This document shows, piece by piece, positions 31,784 through 41,421 of a stretch of DNA of 61,342 bases; position 1 is the stretch's first letter, and each line of letters starts with the position of its first letter. This DNA comes from JBCBKP01 sp038521625 (lineage in GTDB: Bacteria; Planctomycetota; Phycisphaerae; Phycisphaerales; UBA1924): positions 1 through 61,342 of the forward strand of contig JBCBKP010000021.1 in assembly GCA_038521625.1 (NCBI GenBank), read 5' to 3'. The notes below the pieces were generated by a model. The model searched no databases. It saw only the letters and a program-made list of their open reading frames with translations, and was not told the DNA's origin. The position numbers and the translations under genes were made by a program.

Positions 31784-31846
31784 CGCGGGCGATCGACCTC
31801 ACCTATCGTTGCGATTCGGGCCGCGGCAGGGGGCGGCCGTGCTTCG

Positions 31847-32722
31847 GTGAGGGCTATGTCCGGGACGGGATCCGCAGCCAACCGGGTGATCGTGTACGAC
31901 GCGTCGGCCCGGCGTGTGACCCCGTTCGGCGCCGTCGCGCGGGCGTGCGACGAGCTGTCGCGCTCGTGGTACGTGATGTGGCGGCTGTTCCTGCGCGGGT
32001 TCCTCTCGCAGTTCCGCCAGCGGGTGCTCGGGTACGCCTGGGCCGTGATCATGCCCGTTCTGGCGGTCATCAGCTTCGTGTTCCTGTATTACGCGGGGCT
32101 CCTGCAGCCCGGCGAGACCGGGGTCCCGTATCCGGTCTATGTGCTGGTCGGGACAACGATCTGGGGTGTGCTGGCGAACGCGGTGACGGCGGTCGGCGGC
32201 TCTCTGCAGGCGCACTCGGATCTGGTGGTGCGGACGAACATCCCGCGGCTGTCGCTCGCGCTGAGTGCCCTCGGCACCGTGCTGTACGGGACGCTGGCGA
32301 GCATGATCGCGATGGGCGTGGTGTTCCTGGTCTTCCGGACGATGCCGACGCCGATGTTCGCTCTGTATCCGCTGCTCGTGCTGCCGTTCGTTCTGATCGG
32401 TGCCGCCATCGGGCTTGTGCTCTCGGTGGTTTCGGTGATCGCCAAGGACGCGACGGCCATCGCAACGCAGGCGTTGACGCTGCTCATGTACGCGACGCCG
32501 GTCGTGTTCGTCTCGGCGACCGTCGAGCAGGAGCTCGTTCGGGCCGTCATCGAATGGAACCCGCTGAGCGCGGTGATCGAGTTGCCGCGGTCGTTGATCT
32601 TGGGTGAGGGGCCGCGGCCGGTCGGGATGTACCTGGCCTGCACGGGCGGGGCGGTGGTGCTTCTCGGGGTGTGCCTCTGGTTCTTCTACGTCCTCGACGA
32701 CCTCGTGGCGGAGCGCCTGTAG
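31847..32722 (+). CDS. wzm: ABC-2 type glycan export permease (Wzm/TagG-like)
   Basis: 291 residues. A cytoplasmic amphipathic N-terminus (SRSWYVMWRLFLRGFLSQFR) is followed by six hydrophobic helices, including QRVLGYAWAVIMPVLAVISF and the conserved VVRTNIPRLSLALSALGTVL region. This is the Wzm/KpsM architecture for exporting lipid-linked polysaccharide across the inner membrane. The GTG at 31847 or the ATG at 31856 could be the start. It directly abuts the ATPase gene. Confidence 0.88.
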   Translation: MRAMSGTGSAANRVIVYDASARRVTPFGAVARACDELSRSWYVMWRLFLRGFLSQFRQRVLGYAWAVIMPVLAVISFVFLYYAGLLQPGETGVPYPVYVLVGTTIWGVLANAVTAVGGSLQAHSDLVVRTNIPRLSLALSALGTVLYGTLASMIAMGVVFLVFRTMPTPMFALYPLLVLPFVLIGAAIGLVLSVVSVIAKDATAIATQALTLLMYATPVVFVSATVEQELVRAVIEWNPLSAVIELPRSLILGEGPRPVGMYLACTGGAVVLLGVCLWFFYVLDDLVAERL

Positions 32723-34063
32723 ATGGCCGGGCCGGTGATCGAGGTACGCGGGCTGTACAAGAAGTTCGGGCAGAGCCTCCGGAGCGCGCTGAAGTACGGC
32801 CTGATCGACGCGGCCCGGCGCGGCGTCGGCCTCGACAGCGATTCGGCCCGGCTCCGCCCGGGTGAGTTCTGGGCGCTCCGCGACGTCGGATTCGAGGTGC
32901 GTCCCGGCGAGGCGCTCGGGATCATGGGCGTGAACGGCTCCGGGAAGACGACTCTGCTGCGCGTGCTGAACGGGACATACGGGCCCGACGCCGGGCGTGT
33001 CACGATGCGCGGGCGCGTGGGGGCGCTCATCGCCGCGGGCGCGGGATTCGACCCGATGCTGACCGGGCGTGAGAACATCCTGATCAACGGCGCGCTCGTG
33101 GGCATGTCGCCGCGGGAGATCCGCCGGCGTTTCGACGAGATCGTGGACTTCGCCGAGCTGCGAGAGTTCATCGACATGCCGGTGCGCAACTACTCGAGCG
33201 GCATGGCGGTTCGGCTCGGGTTCTCGGTCGCGGTCGCGGGCCGGCCGGAGATCCTGCTCGTCGACGAGGTGCTGGCGGTCGGCGACATGAACTTCCAGCG
33301 CAAGTGCTTCGAGCGGATCCTCGAGCTGCGCCGCGGCGGCACGGCAATCCTGCTGGTCAGTCATTCCATCGGAAGCATCTGGACGATCTGCACGGGCGGG
33401 CTGTTCATCGAGCGCGGCGTGAGCAGCGGCGTGATCGACGTGGCCGAGGCGGCGCGGCGCTACGGGGACGCGAACGCGCGCCGGGCGGCGGTGTCGCTCG
33501 TCGAGGAGTCCCGAGAGCTCGGCGATGATGATCCTCTGCCGTCGGACTACGGCGGCCCGATCGGCGGGACCGGCGAGGCCCGGATCCGGTCGGTCGAGGT
33601 GCGGGCGCTCGACGGTGCCGGTCGGGCGACGGGCGTTGCTGCGGACGAGATCGAGTTCGGTGCCGGGTTGGCGCTGAAGATGCGACTCCGAGTCGATCAG
33701 ACGATCGACGACGTGATGGTTAAGTTCACGTTCGACTCGGTCCACTACAAGTTCGTGTCCGACCTCGACAGCAGCTACTGCGATGGTCCGGGGCTCATCG
33801 AGCTCGCGCCCGGCGAGTACGAGATCGAGGCCGTTGTTCCATCGCAGAACTTCCGCCCGGGCGCCTACGCGGTGAGCGCCGGCGTGACGAGGCGCGGGCA
33901 GGGCGTGCATGTCTCGTACATGATGTCGGCGGCGTCGTTCTCCGTGCGGCACCCGCGGGACCGATTCCTGGTCGACGCAGACTCGCCCGCGGTCATGGCG
34001 CTCGAAGCGACGTACGCCATCGAGCGGGCCGCGGCTCCGGTGGCGCAGGAGAGCGGAGCGTGA
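32723..34063 (+). CDS. wzt: Glycan ABC transporter ATPase with Wzt-type C-terminal domain
   Basis: 446 residues. The ATPase domain covers ~1-245: Walker A GVNGSGKT (69-76), signature NYSSGMAVRLG, Walker B EILLVDEVLAVGD and a switch histidine in LLVSHSIGS. Residues ~285-430 form a beta-sandwich (RIRSVEVRALDGAGRATGVA, FGAGLALKMRLRVDQTIDDV, FRPGAYAVSAGVTRRGQGVH) like the carbohydrate-binding domain of Wzt proteins that recognise capped O-polysaccharides. That suggests export depends on a terminal modification, consistent with the methyltransferases downstream. The ATG follows the permease stop with no gap. Confidence 0.92.
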   Translation: MAGPVIEVRGLYKKFGQSLRSALKYGLIDAARRGVGLDSDSARLRPGEFWALRDVGFEVRPGEALGIMGVNGSGKTTLLRVLNGTYGPDAGRVTMRGRVGALIAAGAGFDPMLTGRENILINGALVGMSPREIRRRFDEIVDFAELREFIDMPVRNYSSGMAVRLGFSVAVAGRPEILLVDEVLAVGDMNFQRKCFERILELRRGGTAILLVSHSIGSIWTICTGGLFIERGVSSGVIDVAEAARRYGDANARRAAVSLVEESRELGDDDPLPSDYGGPIGGTGEARIRSVEVRALDGAGRATGVAADEIEFGAGLALKMRLRVDQTIDDVMVKFTFDSVHYKFVSDLDSSYCDGPGLIELAPGEYEIEAVVPSQNFRPGAYAVSAGVTRRGQGVHVSYMMSAASFSVRHPRDRFLVDADSPAVMALEATYAIERAAAPVAQESGA

Positions 34064-34782
34064 CCACGGCGACGTTCAGCGTGACGCCGAACGGCGGGGC
34101 GGTAACTCCGGCGAGGCTCGGAGCCGGGTTCCTGTGGGAGTTGCTGCGCGACGGACGCACGCCCATCCGGGCACTCTCCGATGTCGCGATCGCCCGCCAG
34201 CTCCCTTGTCTGCTGGGCGACGGCGCGATCTACGAGCTCGGCTCGCCCTCGGACTACTACAAGAAGTTCGTGCCCGAGTCGCAGGAGTACGTCCTGACCG
34301 ACATGGCCGGCGGCGAGGGCGTCGTCGAGGTCGACATGACGGCGATGCCCTTCAAGGACGAATCGGTCGATGCATTCTTCTCGGCGTTCGCGCTCGAGCA
34401 TGTGGAGAACTACCTGGGTGCGATCTCGGAGATGAAGCGCACGCTGAAGCCCGGCGGCCGCGTGCTGCTGGTCGTGCCGTTTCTCTACTATTTCCACGCC
34501 GCGCCGAGCGATTACGTCCGCTTCACGACGGAGTATGTCCGCAAGCTGATGGGAGGGCTGGAGGTTCTGCGGCTCGAATCGATCGGCACGCGGTGGACGT
34601 TCGTTGCCGAGTGGCTGCACGAAAAGCCGTTCAGCCGGCCGTACTCGTCGCCGCCGGTGCGGCTCCTGAAGCGGCTCGCGGCCTGCGCGCTGATGACTCC
34701 GTACGTGCTGCGGCCGAAACTGGATGACGCGTACTGCTCGGGCGTGCTGGTGCTCGCGCAGAAGCCGGGGGGTGACTCGTGA
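34060..34782 (+). CDS. Class I SAM-dependent methyltransferase (glycan operon)
   Basis: 240 residues. The SAM-binding core is somewhat degenerate at motif I (IYELGSPSDYYKKF). The later parts are clear: VVEVDMTAMPFKDESVDAFF, FALEHVENYLGAISEMKRTL, KPGGRVLLVVPFLYYFH and a DYVRFTTEYVRKLM acceptor region. It resembles methyltransferases found in O-antigen clusters. GTG start overlapping the wzt stop by 4 bp. Acceptor is unknown. Confidence 0.78.
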   Translation: MTTATFSVTPNGGAVTPARLGAGFLWELLRDGRTPIRALSDVAIARQLPCLLGDGAIYELGSPSDYYKKFVPESQEYVLTDMAGGEGVVEVDMTAMPFKDESVDAFFSAFALEHVENYLGAISEMKRTLKPGGRVLLVVPFLYYFHAAPSDYVRFTTEYVRKLMGGLEVLRLESIGTRWTFVAEWLHEKPFSRPYSSPPVRLLKRLAACALMTPYVLRPKLDDAYCSGVLVLAQKPGGDS

Positions 34783-35510
34783 GCGCCGGCGAGCGGATCG
34801 GGCGGGCGATGTCCGCACTCCGCGGGCGTGACGCCCGGCCGGCGCCGGACGAGGCCGGCGAGCTTCTCGCGCTGAATGCAAAGATCCTCGGCGAGCGACA
34901 GGGCTTCGAGCGGACGGTCCGCGAGGGCGCGCCGGTCGATGCCGAGGGGCGGCCGATCCCGTGGTTCACGTACCCGGCGATCGAGTACCTTTCGAGGTTC
35001 GATCTGCGCGGGGTCTCGGTCTTCGAGTTCGGATGCGGCCATTCGACGCTGTGGTGGCGTCGCTTGGGCGCCGATGTCTGGAGCGTCGAGCACGACGCCG
35101 GCTGGTGCGAGCGCGTGAGGGCACGGAGCGAGCATCCCGATCGCCTGATGTTTCGCGACGAAGAGGCGGCCTACGCCGGCGCGATCGATGAGGCTTCGGA
35201 AGCGCAGGGCGGGCCGTTCGATATCGTGCTCGTTGACGGCGTGTGGCGGAATGCGTGCGTCGGGCGTGGGCTCGCGCGGCTGGCGGACGACGGCATGGTG
35301 ATCCTGGACAACAGCGACTGGTACGCGGACGCCGCGGCGACGCTCCGCGGCGCGGGGTTCGTGCCGATCGACTTCTCGGGATTCGGCCCGATCAATCCCT
35401 ACTGCTGGACGACCTCGGTCTTCTGGCGCGTCCGGACGCGGCTCGCGGGCCGTATTGATCCGCCCGATCCGGTCGGCGGCCAGAGGGTCGAGCCGGGGCC
35501 GATGTGGTAG
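34779..35510 (+). CDS. Class I methyltransferase-like protein (FEFGCGHST type)
   Basis: 243 residues. Residues ~75-205 carry SVFEFGCGHSTLWWRRLG, VWSVEHDAGWCERVR, DIVLVDGVWRNACVGRGL and DDGMVILDNSDWY, a Rossmann methyltransferase-type fold typical of small glycan-cluster proteins. It could be a sugar O-methyltransferase or a nonenzymatic relative. GTG start overlapping the previous stop by 4 bp; the next gene's start overlaps its end. Confidence 0.75.
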   Translation: MSAGERIGRAMSALRGRDARPAPDEAGELLALNAKILGERQGFERTVREGAPVDAEGRPIPWFTYPAIEYLSRFDLRGVSVFEFGCGHSTLWWRRLGADVWSVEHDAGWCERVRARSEHPDRLMFRDEEAAYAGAIDEASEAQGGPFDIVLVDGVWRNACVGRGLARLADDGMVILDNSDWYADAAATLRGAGFVPIDFSGFGPINPYCWTTSVFWRVRTRLAGRIDPPDPVGGQRVEPGPMW

Positions 35511-36364
35511 CTTTGGGGATGGCCGAGGACAGCGACCAGTTCAGCCGTGTCGTGACGGGCTTGGTGCGTCGGATGGCGCCGACCCGCCCGGCCCTGCGCG
35601 AGCGGCTCGCGGTGATCTCCGGAGAGGACGAGCTGTTGCTCGGCGCGATCGCGGGTCGCAACGCGGAGGCCGTGGCGGGCTGGGTGGCGACGCACGACCC
35701 GGCGCGTCTGGGCGCGATGGCGGGGGCCGCGGGGCTGAGCGCCTGCTTCGGCCAGGAGGGCGAGGACCTGATCATCGCCCGGCTGCTGGGCGACCGTGAG
35801 CCCGGTGCGTTCGCTGACATCGGGGCGCATCACCCGATCCGATACTCGAACACGTTCGCGTTGTACTGCCGCGGCTGGCGTGGGGTGAACGCCGACGCGA
35901 CGCCGGGCTCCGCCGAGGCCTTCCGGCGGCTCCGGCCTCGAGACGTCACGGTCGAGGCGGCAGTCTCCGACCGCGGCGGCTTTCTCAAGATCCATCTCTT
36001 CGAAACGCCAGCGCTCAATACGGCCGATCCCGACCTCGCGTCGCGGTACGTCGCCGAAGGGTGGAAGAAGATCGGCGAGGCGGAGGTGCCCGCGGTCGGT
36101 CTGGCGGAGTTGCTCGATCGGCACCTGCCGAGCGGAAGGAGCTTCGACCTGCTCAGCGTCGATGTCGAGGGCGGCGAGATGGGCGTGCTGCGGTCGAACG
36201 ACTGGGATCGGTTCCGGCCCGAGCTTCTGGCGATCGAGGTGCTCGACGTGCCGCTTTCAGAGGTCGGGTCGGCCGAGCCGATCGCGTTCCTCGGCGAGCG
36301 CGGGTACGAGCCTGTCTCGAAGCTCGTCCAGAGCGTGATCCTGCGACGCGAGGATCTCGGCTGA
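35504..36364 (+). CDS. FkbM-family methyltransferase
   Basis: 286 residues. FkbM-type features: QEGEDLIIARLLGDREPGAF, ADIGAHHPIRYSNTFALYCR, the central FLKIHLFETPALNTADPDLA, and FDLLSVDVEGGEMGVLRSND with the typical DVEG. FkbM proteins usually methylate hydroxyl groups on sugars or polyketides. The GTG at 35504 overlaps the preceding stop; an ATG at 35519 is an alternative. Its stop overlaps the asnB start (TGATG). Confidence 0.85.
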   Translation: MVALGMAEDSDQFSRVVTGLVRRMAPTRPALRERLAVISGEDELLLGAIAGRNAEAVAGWVATHDPARLGAMAGAAGLSACFGQEGEDLIIARLLGDREPGAFADIGAHHPIRYSNTFALYCRGWRGVNADATPGSAEAFRRLRPRDVTVEAAVSDRGGFLKIHLFETPALNTADPDLASRYVAEGWKKIGEAEVPAVGLAELLDRHLPSGRSFDLLSVDVEGGEMGVLRSNDWDRFRPELLAIEVLDVPLSEVGSAEPIAFLGERGYEPVSKLVQSVILRREDLG

Positions 36365-38271
36365 TGTGCGGGATCGTTGGCGTGATCACGCGGGAGCCCG
36401 TCGCGGCGTCGTCGCTCGACGCGGCGGCGATCGCTTGTCTCGGACACAGGGGCCCCGATGGCTCCGGACGCTGGTCGGACGACCACGCCGGGCTTGGTCA
36501 CGCGCGGCTGGCGATCATCGATCTCAGCGAGGGCGGGTCGCAGCCGATGGTCTCGGCGGGCGGGCGGTACGTGATCACGTTCAACGGCGAGATCTACAAC
36601 TACGTCGAACTCGCCGAAGAACTCCGCGGTCTCGGTCATCGGTTCGAGAGCCGGTGCGACACGGAGGTGGCGCTCGCGGCATTCGAGCGGTGGGGGCCGG
36701 CGTGCGTCGAGCGGTTCCGCGGCATGTTCGCGCTGGCGATCTGGGACACCCGCGAGCGTGAGCTCTTCATGGCGAGGGACCGCGTCGGTGAGAAGCCGCT
36801 CGCGGTGTATCGGGATGGCGATCGGCTCGTCTTCGCGTCGGAGCTCAAGGCGCTGATCCCGCTGCTTCCCCGCTCGCCCGAGCTCGATCCGGCCGCGGTG
36901 GATCTGTACCTGCACTATCAATATTGGCCCGAGCCGTGGACGCCTCTCGAGGGTGTGCGTCGCGTCCCGCCGGCGCACACCGCGACGCTCCGTGTCGACG
37001 ACTGGCGATACGAGGAGCGGCGGTACTGGGACCTCGAGTCGTGCTCGCCGATCGGGGGCGATCCCGCGGAGGCCATCCGAGGGGCGCTCGAGGAATCGGT
37101 CCGCCTGACGCTGCGATCGGACGTGCCGGTCGGGGTGGCGTTGTCCGGCGGGATCGATTCTGCCTGCGTCGCGGCGCTGGCGTCGGCGCAGTACGGGGGA
37201 CGGCTCCGGGCGTTCAGCGTGGGGTATCCGGGGCGACCGCCGTACGACGAACGTGCCCAGGCGCGGGCTCTCGCGGAGAAGCTCGGGATCGAGTTCGAGG
37301 AGGTCGAACTCGATGTCGATGGTTTCGTCGATTTCTTCCCGGAACTGGTCCGTATCCTCGACGAGCCGATCGCCGACCCGGCGGCGTTCGGGCACTACGC
37401 CGTGCCGCGCGCCGCCTCGGAGGCGGGCATCAAGGTGCTGCTCACCGGGATCGGCGGCGATGAGCTGTTCTGGGGCTATGACTGGGTGCGTCGAGCGGTC
37501 GCGCTTAATCGCGGCGAGGTGCGCGAGCAGATCGTGCCGGCGGTGCTGTGCGGTCCGGGCGTGCAGCGTTGGGTGCACAGGTTCGCGCACTCGCCGCGCG
37601 TGCCGGCCGCCGTGCGTCGTCGCGCGGCACGGTGGATCGACAGCGAGTCGGGCGACCGGACTCCCGAGGGCGCACTGCGGATGATCACGCTCTCCGACGA
37701 CTTCAATCGGGCATTCGGCTACGGCGGCAGGTTCTACGGGGATGGGATGGCGTCGGTCGGCGAGGAGAACGCGTTCAGACCGATGGGACGTTGTCCCGAA
37801 GATCTCGGCGCGGTGCCGGGGCGGGTTCTGGCCTCGCTGTTCTCGACCTGGCTGTCGGGGAACTGCCTGGCGCTGGGAGATCGGGTGAGCATGGCCGTCG
37901 GTGTGGAGTCACGGCTGCCGCTGCTCGAGACGGGCGTGATCGAGGCCGCGATGGGGCTTCGCGCGGAGCGCCCTGACCACCTGCAGGGGCACAAAGGGCG
38001 GCTGAAGGCGGCGCTGCGCGGGGTCCTCGACGACGAGATCCTCGACCGTCCGAAGCGCGGCTTCCAGCCGCCGGTCTCCGACTGGCTCGGTGGCGTCCTA
38101 GAGAAGTACGGAGGGCGGTTGGCGGGTGGGCATCTCGAGTCGGCCGGCGTGCTCCGGCCCGGAGTGGGGCCAGAGGTGCTTCGGGCCGCGAGCGATGAGG
38201 GTTGGCCGGGTCTCGGGATGGCGTACAAGCTGGTGCTGCTCGAGACGTGGTGCGGGGAGTTCTTGGATTGA
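36364..38271 (+). CDS. asnB: Glutamine-hydrolysing asparagine synthetase (AsnB type)
   Basis: 635 residues, normal length. The N-terminal glutaminase domain begins MCGIVGVITRE with the nucleophile Cys2, then HRGPDGSGRW, RLAIIDLSEGGSQPM and FNGEIYNYVEL. The synthetase domain from ~235 has the ATP-pyrophosphatase loop VALSGGIDSACVAAL (SGGIDS at 261-266) and LTGIGGDELFWGY. In glycan loci AsnB-like enzymes often amidate uronic acids or other sugar carboxylates rather than making free asparagine; that is inference from context. The ATG at 36364 overlaps the previous stop. Confidence 0.9.
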   Translation: MCGIVGVITREPVAASSLDAAAIACLGHRGPDGSGRWSDDHAGLGHARLAIIDLSEGGSQPMVSAGGRYVITFNGEIYNYVELAEELRGLGHRFESRCDTEVALAAFERWGPACVERFRGMFALAIWDTRERELFMARDRVGEKPLAVYRDGDRLVFASELKALIPLLPRSPELDPAAVDLYLHYQYWPEPWTPLEGVRRVPPAHTATLRVDDWRYEERRYWDLESCSPIGGDPAEAIRGALEESVRLTLRSDVPVGVALSGGIDSACVAALASAQYGGRLRAFSVGYPGRPPYDERAQARALAEKLGIEFEEVELDVDGFVDFFPELVRILDEPIADPAAFGHYAVPRAASEAGIKVLLTGIGGDELFWGYDWVRRAVALNRGEVREQIVPAVLCGPGVQRWVHRFAHSPRVPAAVRRRAARWIDSESGDRTPEGALRMITLSDDFNRAFGYGGRFYGDGMASVGEENAFRPMGRCPEDLGAVPGRVLASLFSTWLSGNCLALGDRVSMAVGVESRLPLLETGVIEAAMGLRAERPDHLQGHKGRLKAALRGVLDDEILDRPKRGFQPPVSDWLGGVLEKYGGRLAGGHLESAGVLRPGVGPEVLRAASDEGWPGLGMAYKLVLLETWCGEFLD

Positions 38272-39602
38272 CCGGGGTCTCGCGCCGTACGGCGTCCGGT
38301 CCGGGCGTCCTGCTCTACAACCCGATCAGCGGGCACGGGCACCTCGACTCCTGGCTCGTCATGTTCTGCGAGGCCGTGCGCGCGCTGGGTCTGAATACCG
38401 CGGTGCTGACGCCGGACCCGAGGCCGCTCGAGCGACGGGGCCTGCTCGACGATGCCGGTCTCTGGGTGGCGGATTGGAAGGCGAGCGGCGGAAACCGACT
38501 CTCGCGCGCAAGGGCCTGGTTCTCCGAGCGGGAAGCGGCTTGGGTCGGTGGGGTGCCGGCCGTTGGGCCGAAGCAGGCGGTCGCGCGGGCGGTGTTTCGG
38601 GCCCAGCACACGGCGCGGCGTGGGGTCGGGCTCGCGCGCAAGATCGAGGCGGGGGAATCCGAGGCCGGGCTGCTCTCCCCCGTGGAGATGGCGGGGCGGG
38701 CCGCGGCTGCTGTGGGACGGTCGCCGTTTCCGATCGGGATGATGCTCCACATGTATCTCGACATGTTCCGACGCGGTCCGGAGACCTGGAACGGCGTTGA
38801 CGGGCTCCTCGGGCTTCCCTGGTGCGGCATCCGGTTCGCGCCCGCGGGTCCGGGCGGGCGGGAGACCGCCTGGATGGACGTCGTGCGTTCGATGCGCGGG
38901 CTCTGCGTGCTCGACGAGGGGGCCGCGGCGCGGTACCGCGCGACGGGGGGTGATCGCTTCGTCGAGGTCCTGCCGGACATCACCGACACGCGGCTGCCGG
39001 AGCGGCCCAGCCCGCTCGCGGCGGCGATCCGGGCGCGTGCGTGCGGGCGGCGGGTCGTGCTGCTCGCGGGCAGCCTGGATTCACGCAAGAACATCGGGGG
39101 CTTCCTGCGGCTTGCGGCGGGGGCGGACCCCGACCGATGGTGCTTCGCGATGGTCGGGAGGGTCTATATTGAGACCTTGGACCCACGGACACGGGAAGCC
39201 CTCGAGATGGTGCGACGGGACACGCCGAGCAACCTGTTTCTGCACGGCGAATTCGTCGAGGACGAGGCGGACCTGAACGCCGCTGTGGCCGGGGCGGACG
39301 TCGTCTTCGCTGTGTACACGAGCTTCGAGCACACGAGCAATCTGATGACCAAGGCGGCGTCGTTCGGGACGCCGCTGCTCGTGAGCGACGCCGCGCTGAT
39401 GGGGCGGCTCGTGCGCGAGTACGAGATCGGCGCTGCCATCGGCGAGGACGATGTCGCCGCCTGGCGGGACGCGCTCGACCGGCTCGTCGCGTCGCCGCCG
39501 GCGCCCGCCTCCTTCCGCCGGTACCTGGATCGCGTCGATCGTGGCCGTCTCGCGGAGTCGCTCGGAGCCGTGATCGGGGCCTGCATGGGAGGAGCGGCGT
39601 GA
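38268..39602 (+). CDS. Glycosyltransferase-like protein (GT-B fold)
   Basis: 444 residues. N-terminal GVLLYNPISGHGHLDSWLVM and the C-terminal half resembling GT4 enzymes: LLAGSLDSRKNIGGFLRLAA, LFLHGEFVEDEADLNAAVAG, and DVVFAVYTSFEHTSNLMTKA followed by SFGTPLLVSD. The C-terminal nucleotide-binding half is recognisable while the N-terminal half is divergent. The TTG start at 38268 is chosen because it overlaps the asnB stop by 4 bp and follows GGGGAG; a longer in-frame extension lies wholly inside asnB. Confidence 0.7.
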   Translation: MTGVSRRTASGPGVLLYNPISGHGHLDSWLVMFCEAVRALGLNTAVLTPDPRPLERRGLLDDAGLWVADWKASGGNRLSRARAWFSEREAAWVGGVPAVGPKQAVARAVFRAQHTARRGVGLARKIEAGESEAGLLSPVEMAGRAAAAVGRSPFPIGMMLHMYLDMFRRGPETWNGVDGLLGLPWCGIRFAPAGPGGRETAWMDVVRSMRGLCVLDEGAAARYRATGGDRFVEVLPDITDTRLPERPSPLAAAIRARACGRRVVLLAGSLDSRKNIGGFLRLAAGADPDRWCFAMVGRVYIETLDPRTREALEMVRRDTPSNLFLHGEFVEDEADLNAAVAGADVVFAVYTSFEHTSNLMTKAASFGTPLLVSDAALMGRLVREYEIGAAIGEDDVAAWRDALDRLVASPPAPASFRRYLDRVDRGRLAESLGAVIGACMGGAA

Positions 39603-40564
39603 GCGGCGGCGGGCGTGAGAGCGCGCCGGTTGCGGTGTTCGCCTACGCGCGACCGGAGCATCTGCGCGCGACGCTTGCGGCGCTTGCGTCGAACGAACTC
39701 GCGGCCCGCTTGCGCGTGGTGATCTTCTCGGATGGGGCTCGGTCGGAGGCGGACCGGGCGGCGGTGGCGTCGGTCCGCGACGTCGCGCGTGAGTTCGCGG
39801 CGTCGGGCGCATTCGGCCGTGCGGAGATCCGTGAGCGAGAGCAGAACGCGGGTCTCGCGGACTCGATCGTCGGCGGGGTGACCGAGCTGGTTCGGGATGA
39901 GGGGCGTGCGATCGTGGTCGAGGACGACCTCGTGACGAGCCCGCACTTCCTCGAGTTCATGAACGATGCCCTCGATCGGTATGAGGGTGAAGACCGGGTG
40001 ATGCACATCGCCGGGCATATGTTCGACATCGAGCCCGAAGGTCTGCCGGGTGCGTTCTTTCTCCGGCATTCCTCGTGCTGGGGGTGGGCCACCTGGGCGA
40101 GGGCGTGGCGTCATCTCGATCGAGACGCCGCGGGCCACCTGGGGCGCATGTCGTCCGCGGATGCGCACCGCTTCGACGTGGACGGGCACCTGGACTACGC
40201 GCGGCAACTCCGGGCGAATGCCGAGGGGAGCCTCCGGACGTGGGCGGTGCTGTGGTACGCGAGCGTCTTCCGGTGCGGCGGCCTCTGTCTGCACCCGCGC
40301 GAGTCGCTGGTGCGGAACATCGGGTTCGATGGGAGCGGCGAGCATTGCGGCGAGATCGAGTCCGTCGGCGATCGGCTGGGCCGTGCGGCGATCGATCCCG
40401 CTGAGTTTCCGGGCGAGTTCGAGGAGCACGGGCTCGCGATGCTTCGCTACAAGGAGGCGGTCGCGGCCGCGACGGGCGCCGGAGGCACTCGCGTCCGGCT
40501 CGGGCGGATCCCCGGTCTCGTCCGGTCGGCGGTCGCGTCGGTCATGCGCGGGGTGGGACGATGA
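39599..40564 (+). CDS. Glycosyltransferase, GT2-like (GT-A fold)
   Basis: 321 residues. VAVFAYARPEHLRATLAALA opens the fold, then VVIFSDGARSEADRAAVASV, the DXD-like motif in AIVVEDDLVTSPHFLEFMND, and SSCWGWATWARAWRHLDRD, typical of sugar transferases with a W-G-W-A-T-W signature. GTG start overlapping the previous stop by 4 bp. It probably adds one residue of the exported glycan. Confidence 0.85.
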   Translation: MSGGGRESAPVAVFAYARPEHLRATLAALASNELAARLRVVIFSDGARSEADRAAVASVRDVAREFAASGAFGRAEIREREQNAGLADSIVGGVTELVRDEGRAIVVEDDLVTSPHFLEFMNDALDRYEGEDRVMHIAGHMFDIEPEGLPGAFFLRHSSCWGWATWARAWRHLDRDAAGHLGRMSSADAHRFDVDGHLDYARQLRANAEGSLRTWAVLWYASVFRCGGLCLHPRESLVRNIGFDGSGEHCGEIESVGDRLGRAAIDPAEFPGEFEEHGLAMLRYKEAVAAATGAGGTRVRLGRIPGLVRSAVASVMRGVGR

Positions 40565-41421
40565 GAGGCGTGATCGGTCGAGCGTTCCGCTGGGCGAGCG
40601 AGAGGAAGGACGCTGCGAAGGCGGTCGCGGTCCGGCGGGCGTTCGAGCGCGGTGGATTCAAGCCCTGGACGCCCGGGTACGAGGGGTACAAATGGGACAC
40701 GATCGCACGCCATATCAACGAGGGCGACTTTGAACGTGTCGTTGGGACCGAACGCTATGGGTACCGGATCGACGAGCGTGTGGTGGAATACCCGTGGCTT
40801 CTGTCGCGTCTGCCGGTCGGTTCCGGCGTGCTCCTGGATGCCGGCTCGTCTCTGAATCACCTCCCGGTGCTCGAGCATCCGAAAGTCGCCGAGAAGAAGG
40901 TGTTCATCTCGACGCTCGCGCCGGAGGCGTTCGCCCACTGGCAGCGCGGGGTCTCATATGTTTACGAAGATCTGCGGTCGACGCATCTCGCGGAGGCCAC
41001 GTTCGACTTCGTGGCGTGCGTCTCGACGATCGAGCATGTCGGTCTCGACAACCAGAAGCTATACACCGCGGACGAGGCGATGAGGGAGAACGCGCCGGAC
41101 GACTACCTGGTCGTCGTCGATCGCCTCAGGCGGCTTCTTCGGCCCGGGGGCGTCCTCTACCTGACGATGCCGTTCGGGGCGTACCGCAACCACGGCTGGT
41201 TCCAGGTTTTCGACGCCGTGATGCTCGATCGGATCGTCGAGCGGTTCGCGCCGAGCTCTCATAGCGAGGAGATCTTCGGATACGCGGACGATCGATGGTC
41301 GAGGAGCGACCGGGAGCGATCGAGCGACGCGACCTGCTTCGACATCAACGAGCGCGGCGGGTACGACGATGACTTCGCGGCTTTCTCGCGAGCGGTCGCC
41401 TGTCTGGAGCTGCGTCGGTGA
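40561..41421 (+). CDS. SAM-dependent methyltransferase (glycan operon)
   Basis: 286 residues. A charged N-terminus precedes a Rossmann core: VLLDAGSSLNHLPVLEHPKV at motif I, VYEDLRSTHLAEATFDFVAC, STIEHVGLDNQKLY and LRRLLRPGGVLYLTMPFGAY, then a C-terminal cap. ATG start overlapping the preceding gene by 4 bp. The acceptor sugar is unknown. Confidence 0.8.
   Translation: MRGVIGRAFRWASERKDAAKAVAVRRAFERGGFKPWTPGYEGYKWDTIARHINEGDFERVVGTERYGYRIDERVVEYPWLLSRLPVGSGVLLDAGSSLNHLPVLEHPKVAEKKVFISTLAPEAFAHWQRGVSYVYEDLRSTHLAEATFDFVACVSTIEHVGLDNQKLYTADEAMRENAPDDYLVVVDRLRRLLRPGGVLYLTMPFGAYRNHGWFQVFDAVMLDRIVERFAPSSHSEEIFGYADDRWSRSDRERSSDATCFDINERGGYDDDFAAFSRAVACLELRR

Noticed and set aside
31799..33952. A 717-residue minus-strand open frame across wzm and wzt
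   Set aside because: It lies opposite intact ABC transporter genes; its His/Arg-rich composition is a reading of the complementary strand.
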